A stretch of DNA of 64,000 nt, taken from the NCBI RefSeq assembly GCF_014646815.1, contig NZ_BMNZ01000002.1:561469-625468 (forward strand), given 5' to 3'. The notes beneath the pieces are model-generated. The model was not told the DNA's origin. It saw only the letters and a program-made list of their open reading frames with translations, and did no database searches. This stretch comes from Terrabacter tumescens. Lineage in GTDB: Bacteria; Actinomycetota; Actinomycetes; Actinomycetales; Dermatophilaceae. The first letter of the stretch is position 1; the number at the start of each line of letters is the position of its first letter. The position numbers and the translations under genes were made by a program. Shown in pieces: positions 28,201 to 36,854 of this stretch.

Positions 28201-30343
28201 CATCCACGAGATGCTCGAGGCACGTGACGTCCGCATGGGGCAGCTCGGCCAGAGCAACCAGGTGAGCCACCACATCGCGTACATGTACGACTGGACCGGC
28301 CAGCAGTGGAAGACGGCCGAGAAGGTCCGCGAGATCATGCGCCGCCTCTACGTCGGTGGCGAGATCGGCCAGGGCTACCCGGGTGACGAGGACAACGGCG
28401 AGATGTCCGCGTGGTACGTCCTGTCCTCGCTCGGCATCTACCCGCTCCAGGTCGGCTCGGCCAACTGGGCCGTCGGCTCGCCGAAGTTCGAGCAGGTCCG
28501 GGTCAAGCGCACGCAGGGTGACCTCGTCGTCAACGCGCCGGGCAACTCCGAGACGAACATCTACGTGCAGGGCCTGACCGTCAACGGCTCCAAGCACAAG
28601 AGCGTCTCGATCAGCCAGGACGAGCTGACCGGCCCGACCACGGTCGACTTCGCGATGGGTGGCAAGCCCTCGGACTTCGGGTCCCGCGCCCAGGACGCCC
28701 CGCCGTCGCTGACGCAGGGCACCGAGGCGCCGAAGCCGCTCAAGGACGCGACCGGCCCCGGCCGCGGCACCGCGACGGCGACCGACCTCGCGTCGGGCGA
28801 CGACGCCAAGGCGCTCTTCGACAACACCTCGCGCACCTCGGTGGACTTCACCTCGGCCACGCCGTCGGTGACCTTCGCCCTCTCGGGCGTCGGCCAGCGG
28901 GCGACCTGGTACACCGTCACCTCGGGCCCGAAGGCCGGCGACCCGTCGGCCTGGCGCCTCGAGGGCAGCAAGGACGACGGCAAGACGTGGCAGACGCTCG
29001 ACACGCGGACGGCGCAGACCTTCCCGTGGCGGGTGCAGACGCGCCCGTTCGAGATGGCACACACGGGCACGTTCACGACCTACCGCCTCGTGGTCACGGC
29101 CACGGCCGGTGGTGCGGCGCCCAACCTGTCCGAGCTCGAGCTGCTCACCGACGGCTCCAAGGCGCAGAACACCGGCATCAAGGTCTCGGCTGCCGAGCCG
29201 TTCGAGGTCGCCGAGGACACCGCGTGGTCGGGCACCGTCGCGACCTTCTCCGGAGGCGTCGGCCAGGGCCAGGACCCGTCCGCCACGGCCAAGGCGACGA
29301 TCGCCTGGGGCGACGGCACGACCTCGGCCGGCACCATCACGGCCGGTGACCTCGGGTCGTTCACGATCCGCGGCAGCCACACGTGGGCCGAGCCGGGGCC
29401 GTACCAGCCCAAGGTGACCGTCACGACGGCCAACGACAGCGGGTCGGCACTCACCGACGCCACGGTGCACCAGGCGTCCAAACCTGCGTATGCCGCGGGG
29501 TTCGACTCCGTGTGCTTCGGCAACGTGGGTGACTCGGTCCCGTGCGACGGCGACCGGGCGGGCCTGTCCCGTGAGGCGCTCGTCGCCGCGGGCGGCATCC
29601 CCGGCAAGCTGCTGACCGTGCCGGGCACCGACCTGCGCTACTCGATGCCGGGCATCCCGGTCGGGGACAAGGACAACGCCACCGGTGCGGGGCAGACCCT
29701 CCCGGTGACGCTGGCCCCCGGGGCGACGAAGCTGTCGCTCATCGGCACGGCGACGCAGAAGAACCAGGACACCACCGCCACCGTCAACTTCACCGACGGC
29801 TCGAGCACGAGCTACAAGGTGCAGTACGGCGACTGGTGCGGCTCGCCGCAGTTCGGCAACACCGTCGCCATCCAGATGGCCTACCGCCTCAACGGGACGG
29901 GCACCGACGGCTGCCAGGTCAAGCTCTTCGCCACGGCGCCGCTCACCGTGCCGACGGGCAAGACGGTCGAGTCGGTGACGCTGCCGACACAGACCGGTGA
30001 CCCGAAGACGGCGGGTCGGATCCACGTCTTCGCGGTCGCCGACAACGGCTCGGCGCTCGAGGTCGCGGCCGGCGCTGACGCCACGGCCAAGGCCGGTGCC
30101 GACACCGACGTCACGCTGGGCACGGCGAAGGGCGGCGTCCCGGCGTCGACCGGCTACACGGCCCGCGTCCAGTGGGGCGACGGCACCGTGACGGAGGACG
30201 CCACCGTCACGACCGCGTCGGACGGCACGGCGACCGTCAAGGGCGGCCACGCCTGGGCCGCCGCCGGCACCTACACGGTGCGGGTGCTCGTGTCCGACTC
30301 CCGGTCCGACGTGCTCGCCTTGCTGAAGGTCACCGTCGGGTAG
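25223..30343 (+). CDS. Secreted multidomain GH92 alpha-mannosidase
   Basis: 1706 residues from ATG 25223 with GGAGGAAC before it; signal peptide to about residue 35. Order: F5/8 C (CBM32-like) domain 95-225, a second beta-sandwich 235-415, GH92 N-domain and (alpha/alpha)6 catalytic barrel about 415-1150 with FWDTYRTVWPAYSLLYPE, MTGTSSDVAFADAY and GDEDNGEMSAWYVLSSLGIY (near 1054), another F5/8 C domain 1185-1310, a PKD-like domain, a beta-sandwich module and a final PKD-like domain. GH92 enzymes are calcium-dependent exo-alpha-mannosidases on N-glycans or mannans. The divergent LacI and manA support mannose scavenging. It is the largest gene in the window. Confidence 0.94.
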   Translation: MPKRSGIHRGVIALAVLATSTAGAVAGPAQADALGSSATAPLSAPAAADGAGDFSTSFEAGQPQPELSTVEVGGSGPRQQNVSGTASADGSLLGSVVGVTASAENTPGEVAANLADANPDSKWLAFASSAWVRYQLGTPAKAVRYSLTSANDAPERDPKDFTLQGSTDGTTWTDLDRQTGIDFSGRFAKRTFDVTTPGTYAYYRLNVTAVHSGGIVQLADWDLSDGSTGSGPATPMRTVVGSGPISGFNIKPLVGWTGVKALRYSGGHTADGRGYAWNRLFDVDLPVTAQTRLSYKIFPDMIAGDLKYPSTYAALDVRFTDGTYLSDLGADDQHGVAASPSGQGKGKILYANQWNAVSLDVGKVAAGKTIDRVLVGYDNTGGATKDTRFGGWIDDVSVQANPAVIDGADLTNYVDVRRGTNASGGFSRGNNLPISAVPNGFTFFTPVTNANSQSWEYYYQSANNAANLPVLQGLAVSHEPSPWMGDRNQMSVMPSVATGTPTGSASGRGLAFDHATEVAHPDYYKVALAGGLTAETAPADHGGVYRFTFPASAAKGHLVVDTIDDNGTFTVDAATGTMTGWVDNGSGLSAGRSRMFVYGTFDRAATAVGTAPNGHTGTRYATFDTSTDKQVTLKLSTSFISLDQAKKNHALELASRDFDAVRAAAKQAWNARLGVVSVKGANDSERTTLYSNLYRLNLYPNSQFENTGTAAAPRYQYASPVAAKSGSATATTTNAAVKDGKIYVNNGFWDTYRTVWPAYSLLYPEVAAEIADGFVQQYRDGGWVARWSSPGYADLMTGTSSDVAFADAYAKGVKLPDPLAAYDAAVKNATVLPTSSAVGRKGLDTSTFLGYTSTNTGESVSWGLEGLVNDFGIGTMAAKLAKDPATPEARRAQLTEESKYFLERATHYGNLFNPKVGFFQGRAPDGTFPTSFDPEDWGGDYTETNAWNFAFHAPFDGNGLANLYGGRDALAKKLDTFFATPETATKPGGYGGVIHEMLEARDVRMGQLGQSNQVSHHIAYMYDWTGQQWKTAEKVREIMRRLYVGGEIGQGYPGDEDNGEMSAWYVLSSLGIYPLQVGSANWAVGSPKFEQVRVKRTQGDLVVNAPGNSETNIYVQGLTVNGSKHKSVSISQDELTGPTTVDFAMGGKPSDFGSRAQDAPPSLTQGTEAPKPLKDATGPGRGTATATDLASGDDAKALFDNTSRTSVDFTSATPSVTFALSGVGQRATWYTVTSGPKAGDPSAWRLEGSKDDGKTWQTLDTRTAQTFPWRVQTRPFEMAHTGTFTTYRLVVTATAGGAAPNLSELELLTDGSKAQNTGIKVSAAEPFEVAEDTAWSGTVATFSGGVGQGQDPSATAKATIAWGDGTTSAGTITAGDLGSFTIRGSHTWAEPGPYQPKVTVTTANDSGSALTDATVHQASKPAYAAGFDSVCFGNVGDSVPCDGDRAGLSREALVAAGGIPGKLLTVPGTDLRYSMPGIPVGDKDNATGAGQTLPVTLAPGATKLSLIGTATQKNQDTTATVNFTDGSSTSYKVQYGDWCGSPQFGNTVAIQMAYRLNGTGTDGCQVKLFATAPLTVPTGKTVESVTLPTQTGDPKTAGRIHVFAVADNGSALEVAAGADATAKAGADTDVTLGTAKGGVPASTGYTARVQWGDGTVTEDATVTTASDGTATVKGGHAWAAAGTYTVRVLVSDSRSDVLALLKVTVG

Positions 30344-30387
30344 CCGAGACACCGGTGCCGGGGACACGCCCCCTGCGCACCGACCCA

Positions 30388-30433
30388 CGACGGGCCACGG
30401 GCCGGGTTGCGACACCCGGTCCGTGGCCCGTCG
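30388..30433. terminator. Strong 20-bp hairpin, bidirectional terminator
   Basis: 30388-30407 pairs with 30414-30433 over 20 positions including one G-U, loop TGCGAC, between the GH92 stop and the convergent DUF3224 gene. Confidence 0.85.
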
Positions 30434-30439
30434 GCCGTG

Positions 30440-30850
30440 TCAGCCGAGGTTGCCGAGGTTGTGGTCGAAGTCCATCCGGTGCGTACCGTCGTCGTCGATG
30501 CGCAGGAGCACGGTGCCCTCGATGCCGACGAGCTCGTCGGTGCCGCTGCCCGGCACGATGAGGCCGTACTCGTGGGCCCGGTCCGTGCCGCTCGTCGACG
30601 CGGCGTGCACGAAGTTGAAGGCGCCGCGGCGCCCGTCGACGGTGCCCTCGAAGGACTCCATCGCGACGTACGTGCCGACGCCGGAGTCCTGGTCGAAGGC
30701 CGACGTGAACTGGGTGACGCTGCGCCCGGCCACGTCGCCGGCATACGTCTTGCGCATCCGCAGGTGCCCCGTCGGCAGCGCCGTCGTGACGTCGGGGACG
30801 TAGTCGGTGACGTCGAAGTCGGACGTCGTGAAGGTCGAGGTGCTGAGCAT
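30440..30850 (-). CDS. DUF3224 family protein
   Basis: 136 residues. The DUF3224 pattern is visible: conserved RMRKTYAGDVAGRSVTQFTSAF near the N-terminus, YVAMESFEGTVDGRRGAFNFVH in the middle and GTDELVGIEGTVLLRIDDDGTHR near the end. The fold is a small allene-oxide-cyclase-like beta-barrel of unknown function. It stands alone, convergent with the GH92 gene, and diverges from a broken DUF4118 gene. Confidence 0.88.
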   Translation of the reverse strand: MLSTSTFTTSDFDVTDYVPDVTTALPTGHLRMRKTYAGDVAGRSVTQFTSAFDQDSGVGTYVAMESFEGTVDGRRGAFNFVHAASTSGTDRAHEYGLIVPGSGTDELVGIEGTVLLRIDDDGTHRMDFDHNLGNLG

Positions 30851-30989
30851 GGGCCCGAACCTAGCGACGCGGGTCCGACCGGGCTAGAACGTTCCCGACC
30901 TCGCGGTCGTCGTCAGGACGGCGTCAAGATCGCATCAGGATGGGACCGACGCGCGGACGGCGCGCCCCCCGCGGGTGTTGCGTGGAGTC

Positions 30990-31785
30990 ATGACCACCGA
31001 CTGGCTCACCACCCACCGCAGGGCGACACGGTGGGGCGCCCTGCTCCTGCCGATCGTCGTGGGCGCGGTCCTCGGCCTCCTGCGCGACGCGCTCGACCCG
31101 AGCACCGCCGCGATGGTGCTCGTGCTCCCGGTGGTGGCCGCGGCCGCCACCGGCGACCGGCTCGCGGGAGTCATCGCGGCCCTCGCCGCCGCCGGCAGCT
31201 TCGACTTCTTCCTCACCGCCGTACTACTCGCTCTCGATCCACCGGCAGGCCGACCTGGAGCTCGCCGTCGCGCTCGTCGTGGTAGGGCTCGCCGTCACCG
31301 AGATCGCCCTCTGGGGGGCGGCGCCAGCAGGCCGCGGCGCAGCGGCGGGAGGGCTACATCTCGGGCCTCACTCACCTGCTCGACCTTCCGCCCGACACGA
31401 CCGACCAGGCCCGCGCCACCGCGATCGCGACCGCCATCACGAGGTCCTCGGCGCCGACCGGTGCGAGTGGGACCCGGGCCACCCGCGCTGGAACGACGCC
31501 GTCGTCGACGCGGACGGCCAGGTGAGGTCCGGGGGACGGCGCCTGCCCGTCGAGCGGGTCGGGCTGCCGACCGACGGCTACGCAGCCGTCGTCGTGCGCC
31601 CGACCGCGGAGCAGCTGCGCGTCGCGGTGCTCCTGGCCGACCGGATGGCCGACCGGGTGGCCGACCGGGTCCCGGACGCAGAAACGCCGCGGCCCGCCAC
31701 CGAGGAGGGGATGGCGGGACGCGGCGTACGTGAGCGGGTGCGTCGGAACGGCATCGTCGACGACCCGACCGCAACCCCTGAGTAA
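30990..31785 (+). pseudogene. DUF4118 (KdpD-like membrane) gene broken by three frameshifts
   Basis: The first segment (frame of ATG 30990) encodes DUF4118 transmembrane helices ending SFDFFLT. At about 31215 the expected continuation PYYSLSIHRQADLELAV is in another frame; after EIALWG at 31312-31318, a run of six G shifts the frame again (RRQQAAAQRREGYISGL); at about 31440 the frame returns to give EVLGADRCEWDPGHPRWN and runs to 31785. A whole protein would be about 260 residues with DUF4118 and a GAF-like part but no kinase domain. Three shifts within 230 bases suggest decay, though clustered sequencing errors cannot be excluded. Confidence 0.75.
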
Positions 31786-31859
31786 CCTAGGTGCCAGCGG
31801 GGGCCCGTTGGGTAAAGAGTCGGTCAGGAAATCCTGAGACCGGGCTGGGAACGACGGAA

Positions 31860-32657
31860 TCAGTCGATCTGAGACCTCAGCCATGCGATGTCGGCGGTCT
31901 GCCCCTCGAGTCCGCCGGGTGTTTCGCACACGACGGGCGCTCCTGCGGCACGGATCACACCGGCGAGCGCGTCGCCGGCGATGTGCCCCGAGCCGAAGTT
32001 CGTGTGCCGGTCGGCGCCGGAGTCGAACTCGTCGCGCGAGTCGTTGGCGTGCACGAGGTCGATGCGGCCGGTGATGGCACGCACCTCGTCGACGACGGTG
32101 CCGAGGTCGTTGCCGCCCGCGTGTGCGTGGCAGGTGTCGAGGCAGAAGCCGACCCGGTCGGCGCCCGACGCCGTGCCGATGGCGTCCCAGAGCCGGGCGA
32201 TCGCCTCGAGCCGGCGGGCCATGGCGTTGTCGCCGCCCGCGGTGTTCTCGATGAGGAGCGGCACGGGCAGGTCGAGCCCGTCGATGCACTTGCGCCAGTT
32301 GTCGAAGCCCTTGGCCGCGTCCTCGTCGACGCCGAGGTGGCCACCGTGGACGATGACGCCCTTGGCGCCGATCTCGGCGGCGGCGGTCAGGTGCTGCTGG
32401 AGCAGCTTGCGGCCGGGGATGCGGATGCGGTTGTTGAGGCTCGCGACGTTGATCGGGTAGGGCGCGTGGACGTAGAGGTCGATGCCCTCGGCCTCGGCGT
32501 CGGCCTTGAGCGCGGCCGCGCCACCGGCATACCGGATGACCGGGCCCTTGTAGCTCTGCGGGTCGCCGAGGAAGAGCTGGGAGAGCGAGGCGCCCCGCGC
32601 CTTCGCCTCGGCGATGGGGTCCTCCTGGTCGACGTGCGCACCGATGTGTAGAGCCAT
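31860..32657 (-). CDS. nfo: Deoxyribonuclease IV (endonuclease IV, AP endonuclease)
   Basis: 265 residues. The TIM-barrel xylose-isomerase-like fold with trinuclear zinc ligands is recognisable: IGAHVDQEDP, LYVHAPYPINVAS, GVIVHGGHLG, LLIENTAGGDNAMA (Glu ligand), GFCLDTCHAHAGG (Asp, His) and LVHANDSRDEFDSGADRHTN split around the last His and Asp. The enzyme nicks DNA 5' to abasic sites in base-excision repair. It is slightly shorter than E. coli Nfo, normal for actinobacteria. A GTATGCCG word lies just upstream of its start. Confidence 0.93.
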   Translation of the reverse strand: MALHIGAHVDQEDPIAEAKARGASLSQLFLGDPQSYKGPVIRYAGGAAALKADAEAEGIDLYVHAPYPINVASLNNRIRIPGRKLLQQHLTAAAEIGAKGVIVHGGHLGVDEDAAKGFDNWRKCIDGLDLPVPLLIENTAGGDNAMARRLEAIARLWDAIGTASGADRVGFCLDTCHAHAGGNDLGTVVDEVRAITGRIDLVHANDSRDEFDSGADRHTNFGSGHIAGDALAGVIRAAGAPVVCETPGGLEGQTADIAWLRSQID

Positions 32658-32736
32658 GCCGTCAGCGTATGCCGGCTGGCCGACACCGATTCTGCGTGGC
32701 GTGTCGAGGTGGATCCGTCCCGTTCGACGTGTGGGC

Positions 32737-34284
32737 ATGACGACACCCATCGAGACCCGGTCCGCATCCGCCTCTGCCTCCATCTCGACCGCCCCCGAAC
32801 TGCCGACCCGGCGCCGGTGGCTCGCCCTCGCGGTGCTGGCCCTGACGGCGTTGCTGCTGTCGCTCGACGTCAGCGTGCTCTACCTGGCGTTGCCCGAGCT
32901 CTCCGCCGACCTCGGCGCGAGCACGACGCAGCAGCTGTGGATGCTCGACATCTACTCCTTCGTCCTGGCCGGGTTCCTCGTGACCATGGGCGCGGTCGGC
33001 GACCGCATCGGCCGCAAGCGGCTGCTCCTCGTCGGCGCGGTGGGCTTCGGTCTCGCGAGCGCCGCAGCGGCCTACGCGAGCAGCCCCGGCCAGCTCATCG
33101 TCTGGCGGGCGGTGCTCGGCATCGCCGGGGCCACACTGATGCCGTCGACGATGGGCCTCATCCGCACGATCTTCACCGACGAGAAGCAGATGATGGCGGC
33201 GATCGGGGTCTGGTACTCGTGCTTCATGGGTGGCATGGCCGTCGGCCCGCTCGTGGGCGGCCTCCTGCTCCAGCACTTCTGGTGGGGGTCCGCGTTCCTG
33301 CTCGGGGTGCCCTTCATGGTGCTGCTCGTCGTCGTCGGCCGTCGGGTGCTGCCGGAGTCGGAGCGGCAGGCCGGGTCGCGGGTCGACGTCCTCAGCTCGG
33401 TGCTGTCGCTCGCCACGATCCTGCCGGTCATCTACGGCTTCAAGGAGATCGCGCGCGGTGGGAGCACCTCGACGGCACTGCTGACGATGACGGCCGGCAC
33501 CGTCCTGGGCATCGCCTTCGTCCGCCGCCAGCGCCGCATCGCCAACCCCCTCGTCGACCTGGCGCTCTTCCGCAGCCGTGCCTTCGGGGCCGCGCTCGCC
33601 GTGATGCTCGTGGGAGGGGTCGTCATGGCGGGGGTGTCGTTCCTCAGCTCCCAGTGGCTCCAGCTCGTCGCGGGCCTCGACCCACTCGGCGCCGGCCTGT
33701 GGATGCTCCCGGCCAACGTGGCCCTGCTCGTCGGGTCGGCGTCGTCGGCGCGGATCGCGCAGCGCCTCGGCACCGGCCGCACCATGGCGACGGGCCTGCT
33801 CGTCTGCGCCGCCGGACTCGTGCTCTACACGCAGGTCGGCCCGGCTCACGGTCTCGGACTGCTCGTCCTCGGGATGTGCCTGACGTCCTTCGGGATCATG
33901 CTCCCGTCGACGTTGACGATGGGAGTCATGATGCAGTCCGCACCGCCGGAGCGCGCCGGCTCGGTCGCGTCGATGTCCGAGACGTCGGGGGAGTTCGGGA
34001 TCGCCGTCGGCATCGCCGGTCTCGGGTCGCTCGCGACGTTCGTCTACCGAGCGCAGCTGGGGCCGTATGCCGCCGCCCACGCCGGGGACGCGACGACCGC
34101 TGCGCTCGACTCCCTCGCGGGCGCCGTCCGCGCGGCGACGTCCCTGCCGGCAGCGGCAGGGCACGACCTCGTGACCGCAGCGCAGGCCGCGTTCACGACG
34201 AGCCTGGGCGTCGTGGCCGGCGTCGGCGCCGGCCTCTTCGTGGTGTGCGCGGCCGTGGCGGTGCGGGTGCTCCGCGCCCGCTGA
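32737..34284 (+). CDS. MFS drug efflux transporter, DHA2 (14 TM, QacA/SmvA-like)
   Basis: 515 residues from ATG 32737. The first helix holds LLSLDVSVLYLALPELSADL, the DHA2 motif LDVTVVNVALP-like, followed by motif A (GDRIGRKRLLLVG) and the 14-helix arrangement. Methyl-viologen and quaternary-ammonium exporters SmvA and QacA share the sequence QLWMLDIYSFVLAGFLVTMG. It should export cationic drugs by proton antiport. No regulator adjoins it; endonuclease IV is divergent. Confidence 0.92.
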   Translation: MTTPIETRSASASASISTAPELPTRRRWLALAVLALTALLLSLDVSVLYLALPELSADLGASTTQQLWMLDIYSFVLAGFLVTMGAVGDRIGRKRLLLVGAVGFGLASAAAAYASSPGQLIVWRAVLGIAGATLMPSTMGLIRTIFTDEKQMMAAIGVWYSCFMGGMAVGPLVGGLLLQHFWWGSAFLLGVPFMVLLVVVGRRVLPESERQAGSRVDVLSSVLSLATILPVIYGFKEIARGGSTSTALLTMTAGTVLGIAFVRRQRRIANPLVDLALFRSRAFGAALAVMLVGGVVMAGVSFLSSQWLQLVAGLDPLGAGLWMLPANVALLVGSASSARIAQRLGTGRTMATGLLVCAAGLVLYTQVGPAHGLGLLVLGMCLTSFGIMLPSTLTMGVMMQSAPPERAGSVASMSETSGEFGIAVGIAGLGSLATFVYRAQLGPYAAAHAGDATTAALDSLAGAVRAATSLPAAAGHDLVTAAQAAFTTSLGVVAGVGAGLFVVCAAVAVRVLRAR

Positions 34285-34310
34285 GGGGCCGCGAATGCGT
34301 CACATCGCGA

Positions 34311-34341
34311 GACGACTTGCATAACCAGACCTTATGTCGTC
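34311..34341. promoter_or_regulatory. Imperfect dyad upstream of the DUF4395 gene
   Basis: GACGAC-ttgc-ATAA (34311-34324) and TTATGTCGTC (34332-34341) form an imperfect inverted repeat in an AT-richer spacer, 13 bases before the DUF4395 start. It may be an operator or part of the promoter. Confidence 0.45.
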
Positions 34342-34353
34342 AATAATGTGTGG

Positions 34354-34890
34354 ATGAGTTCCTCGCGCTTCCCCGCTGTCGTCGACGACGTGACCGTCCG
34401 GCTCATCGCGGCCGTCGTCCTCGTCGTCGGTGTCATCGCCCTCGCGACCTCGCAGTGGTGGCTCTATGCCGTCCTCGCCGTCGACTTCACCCTGCGGGCA
34501 GCGCTCGGACCCTCGGCCAGCCCGGTGGCCCGGCTCGTGCAGCGGTGGATCCGACCCTCCGTCTCCGCGGCCAAGCGACCCACGGCCGGCCCGCCCAAGC
34601 GGTTCGCGGCGACCATCGGGGCGGTCATGACGGTCGCCGCGACCGTGCTCTGGGTGCTCAGCCTCGTAACGGGCTCGACCGGGCCGATCGTCGCCGTGGT
34701 CGTCATCGGCGTCGTCATGGTGGTCTTCCCGGCCCTCGAGTCGGTCTTCGGCATCTGCGTGGGCTGCATCGCCTTCGCCGGCCTCATGCGCCTCGGCGTC
34801 ATCCCCGAGGAGGTCTGCCTCGAGTGCGCGGACATCACGAAGCGCCGCGAGCGGATCCTCGCCGAGCGTGCGGAGCGCCAGGCCGCCTGA
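34354..34890 (+). CDS. DUF4395 family membrane protein
   Basis: 178 residues from ATG 34354. DUF4395 features are visible: VDDVTVRLIAAVVLVVGVIAL, a middle AVDFTLRAALGPSASPVARL, RWIRPSVSAAKRPTAGPPKRFA and the Cys pair FGICVGCIAFAGLMR followed by CLECADITKRR. Four hydrophobic helices place it in the membrane. In many actinobacteria this domain is encoded beside rhodanese or thioredoxin genes and is suspected to handle thiols or sulfur; no such neighbour is present here. Confidence 0.88.
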   Translation: MSSSRFPAVVDDVTVRLIAAVVLVVGVIALATSQWWLYAVLAVDFTLRAALGPSASPVARLVQRWIRPSVSAAKRPTAGPPKRFAATIGAVMTVAATVLWVLSLVTGSTGPIVAVVVIGVVMVVFPALESVFGICVGCIAFAGLMRLGVIPEEVCLECADITKRRERILAERAERQAA

Positions 34891-34905
34891 GACGCTCGCG
34901 CCGCC

Positions 34906-35892
34906 TCAGCCGGCGGCCGCGCGCAACTTCTGCAGCAGCGGGCCGGCGGCCTCGTCGAGGAAGCGCTCCTGGGCGTCGCCGCCGACCTGCACGAGGGCGA
35001 TGTCGGTGAAGCCGGCCTCCCAGTAGGCGCGGACGGACTCGACGATCCTGTCGAGGTCGGGGCCGCACGGGATCGACTCGGCGACGTCCTCCGGGCGCAC
35101 GAACTGCGTCGCCCCGGAGAAGCCGGCGGGTGTCGGCAGGTCCGAGTTGACCTTCCAGCCGCCGGCGAACCAGCGGAACTGTTCGTGCGCCCGCTCGACC
35201 GCCGCGTCCTCGTCGGGGTCCCAGCAGATCGGGATCTGGCCGATGGCGCGGGCTCCCGCGCCGATGCGCTCGGCGCCCTCGGTGCGGTTCCACGTGTCGA
35301 CGAGCTCGGCCTCGGGCTGCACGGCGATCATGTGGTCGGCCAGCGGCGCGAGCCGCTCGATCGACAGGTCGCCGCTCACCGCGACCGCGACCGGCACGAG
35401 GATGTCGGGCAGGTCCCAGACGCGGGCGGAGTCGACGTCGAAGTACTCGCCGTGGTGCGTGATGAGCTCGCCGGAGTGGAGCTTGCGGATGATCTCGATG
35501 GCCTCGACGAGCATGTCCTGACGCGTCACGACGCCCGGCCAGCCCTGGCCGACGACGTGCTCGTTGAGGCTCTCGCCGCTGCCGAGGCCGAGGGTGAAGC
35601 GCCCGTCGGCGAGCAGCTGCATCGTCGCGGCCTTCTGGGCGATGACGGCTGGGTGGTAGCGCATCGTCGGGCAGGTCACGTAGGTCATGAGCTCGACGCG
35701 CTCGGTGGCCTGGGCGACGGCGCCGAGCACCGACCACGCGTACGGGGCGTGGCCCTGCTCGGTGAGCCACGGCGAGTAGTGGTCGCTCGAGACCTCGAAG
35801 TCGAAGCCCGCCGCCTCGGCGCCCACGGCCCATCGGACGAGGTCCTTGGGGCCGCTCTGCTCGGTCATCAGGGTGTATCCGAAGTTCGTCAC
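34906..35892 (-). CDS. LLM-class F420-dependent oxidoreductase
   Basis: 328 residues. Luciferase-like TIM barrel of the F420-dependent glucose-6-phosphate dehydrogenase subgroup: FGYTLMTEQSGPKDLVRWA, FDFEVSSDHYSPWLTEQGHAPYAW (split), MTYVTCPTMRYHPAVIAQKAAT and GRFTLGLGSGESLNEHV. Such enzymes hydride-transfer to or from coenzyme F420; the substrate is unknown. It stands alone, convergent with DUF4395. Confidence 0.9.
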   Translation of the reverse strand: MTNFGYTLMTEQSGPKDLVRWAVGAEAAGFDFEVSSDHYSPWLTEQGHAPYAWSVLGAVAQATERVELMTYVTCPTMRYHPAVIAQKAATMQLLADGRFTLGLGSGESLNEHVVGQGWPGVVTRQDMLVEAIEIIRKLHSGELITHHGEYFDVDSARVWDLPDILVPVAVAVSGDLSIERLAPLADHMIAVQPEAELVDTWNRTEGAERIGAGARAIGQIPICWDPDEDAAVERAHEQFRWFAGGWKVNSDLPTPAGFSGATQFVRPEDVAESIPCGPDLDRIVESVRAYWEAGFTDIALVQVGGDAQERFLDEAAGPLLQKLRAAAG

Positions 35893-35975
35893 ACCTGCCC
35901 CTTACCCACTCCGCAGCACGGGGTGTCCAAGGTCTGTCCACAGTTGTGGATGAGCCTGTGGACCAGTCTCGCGCG

Positions 35976-36704
35976 TCAGCCGTCCGCTGTCGCGCGGTGC
36001 GCGGAGAGGAAGCGGCGGATCGCCTCACGCGGCCGGTCGCGCAGCTCGGTGCCGTGGGTGAAGGCGGCGACGTCGTAGTCGAGCTCGCCGAGCTCGTGCG
36101 CGGTGCGCTGCGTCATCCGGAAGTCGGTGCAGAACGCCTTGACGGGCCAGCGCAGCCCCATGACGTTGAAGATCGCGTCACCCGTGATGAGCGTGCGCGA
36201 CTCCTCGTGGAGCAGCGACACGTGCCCGGGGGAGTGGCCCGGCGTGTGCACGACGCGCAGGCCGCCCGCCACGGGCAGCACCTCGCCGTCGACCATCTCG
36301 CGCTCGACCGTCAGCGGCTCGAAGTCGCGGCCCGGCCGGGAGAAGCGATCGAAGAGGCGTCCCAGCAGGAAGCTGCGGTCTCGCGGTGGCGAGGACCCCT
36401 CCATGGCGTATGCCGCGTCGTCGTGGTGGATCGTGAAGCCGCGGCCCGTCTCGCGGGCCACGTGCGCCGCCCCGCCGGCGTGGTCGGGATGCGCGTGGGT
36501 GAGCACCAGTCGCGTCACGTCGGACGGCCCGGCCCCGATGGCGCCGAGGGCCGCGACGACCTTGGGACCCGAGCTCGAGACCCCCATGTCGACGAGCGTC
36601 ACCTGGCCGTCGTCGTCGCGCAGGATGAAGCCGTTGACGAGGTCGCGCACGAGAGGGATGCGCCAGACGTTCGGCGCGAGCGGAACCACGAGGTCCTTGG
36701 CCAT
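35976..36704 (-). CDS. MBL-fold metallo-hydrolase
   Basis: 242 residues. The metal-binding motif THAHPDHAGG provides His70, His72, Asp74 and His75; VVHTPGHSPGHVSLL and LITGDAIFN give the remaining His and bridging Asp. This is the glyoxalase II/lactonase-like branch of the metallo-beta-lactamase superfamily; substrate unknown. It diverges from the PfpI-like gene across a 150-base spacer. Confidence 0.9.
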   Translation of the reverse strand: MAKDLVVPLAPNVWRIPLVRDLVNGFILRDDDGQVTLVDMGVSSSGPKVVAALGAIGAGPSDVTRLVLTHAHPDHAGGAAHVARETGRGFTIHHDDAAYAMEGSSPPRDRSFLLGRLFDRFSRPGRDFEPLTVEREMVDGEVLPVAGGLRVVHTPGHSPGHVSLLHEESRTLITGDAIFNVMGLRWPVKAFCTDFRMTQRTAHELGELDYDVAAFTHGTELRDRPREAIRRFLSAHRATADG

Positions 36705-36854
36705 GCGCCGACAGTAGCCGCGACCGGCCTCACGCGCCCGGGCTGTCGAACCTCGGTGACACTCGCCGGTCGGGCGGGTAGGAGCCGAAGGTGGCGGTCG
36801 ACGCCACAGCACCACCGAACGCCCCGCTCGTCGGGGCGAGCAAAGGAGGGCCAC

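Noticed and set aside
25199-30415. A 1738-codon open frame antisense to the GH92 gene
   Set aside because: The frame is stop-free only because of high G+C. Its translation is low-complexity Arg/Val/Glu-rich and matches no family, whereas the plus-strand protein is a clear GH92.
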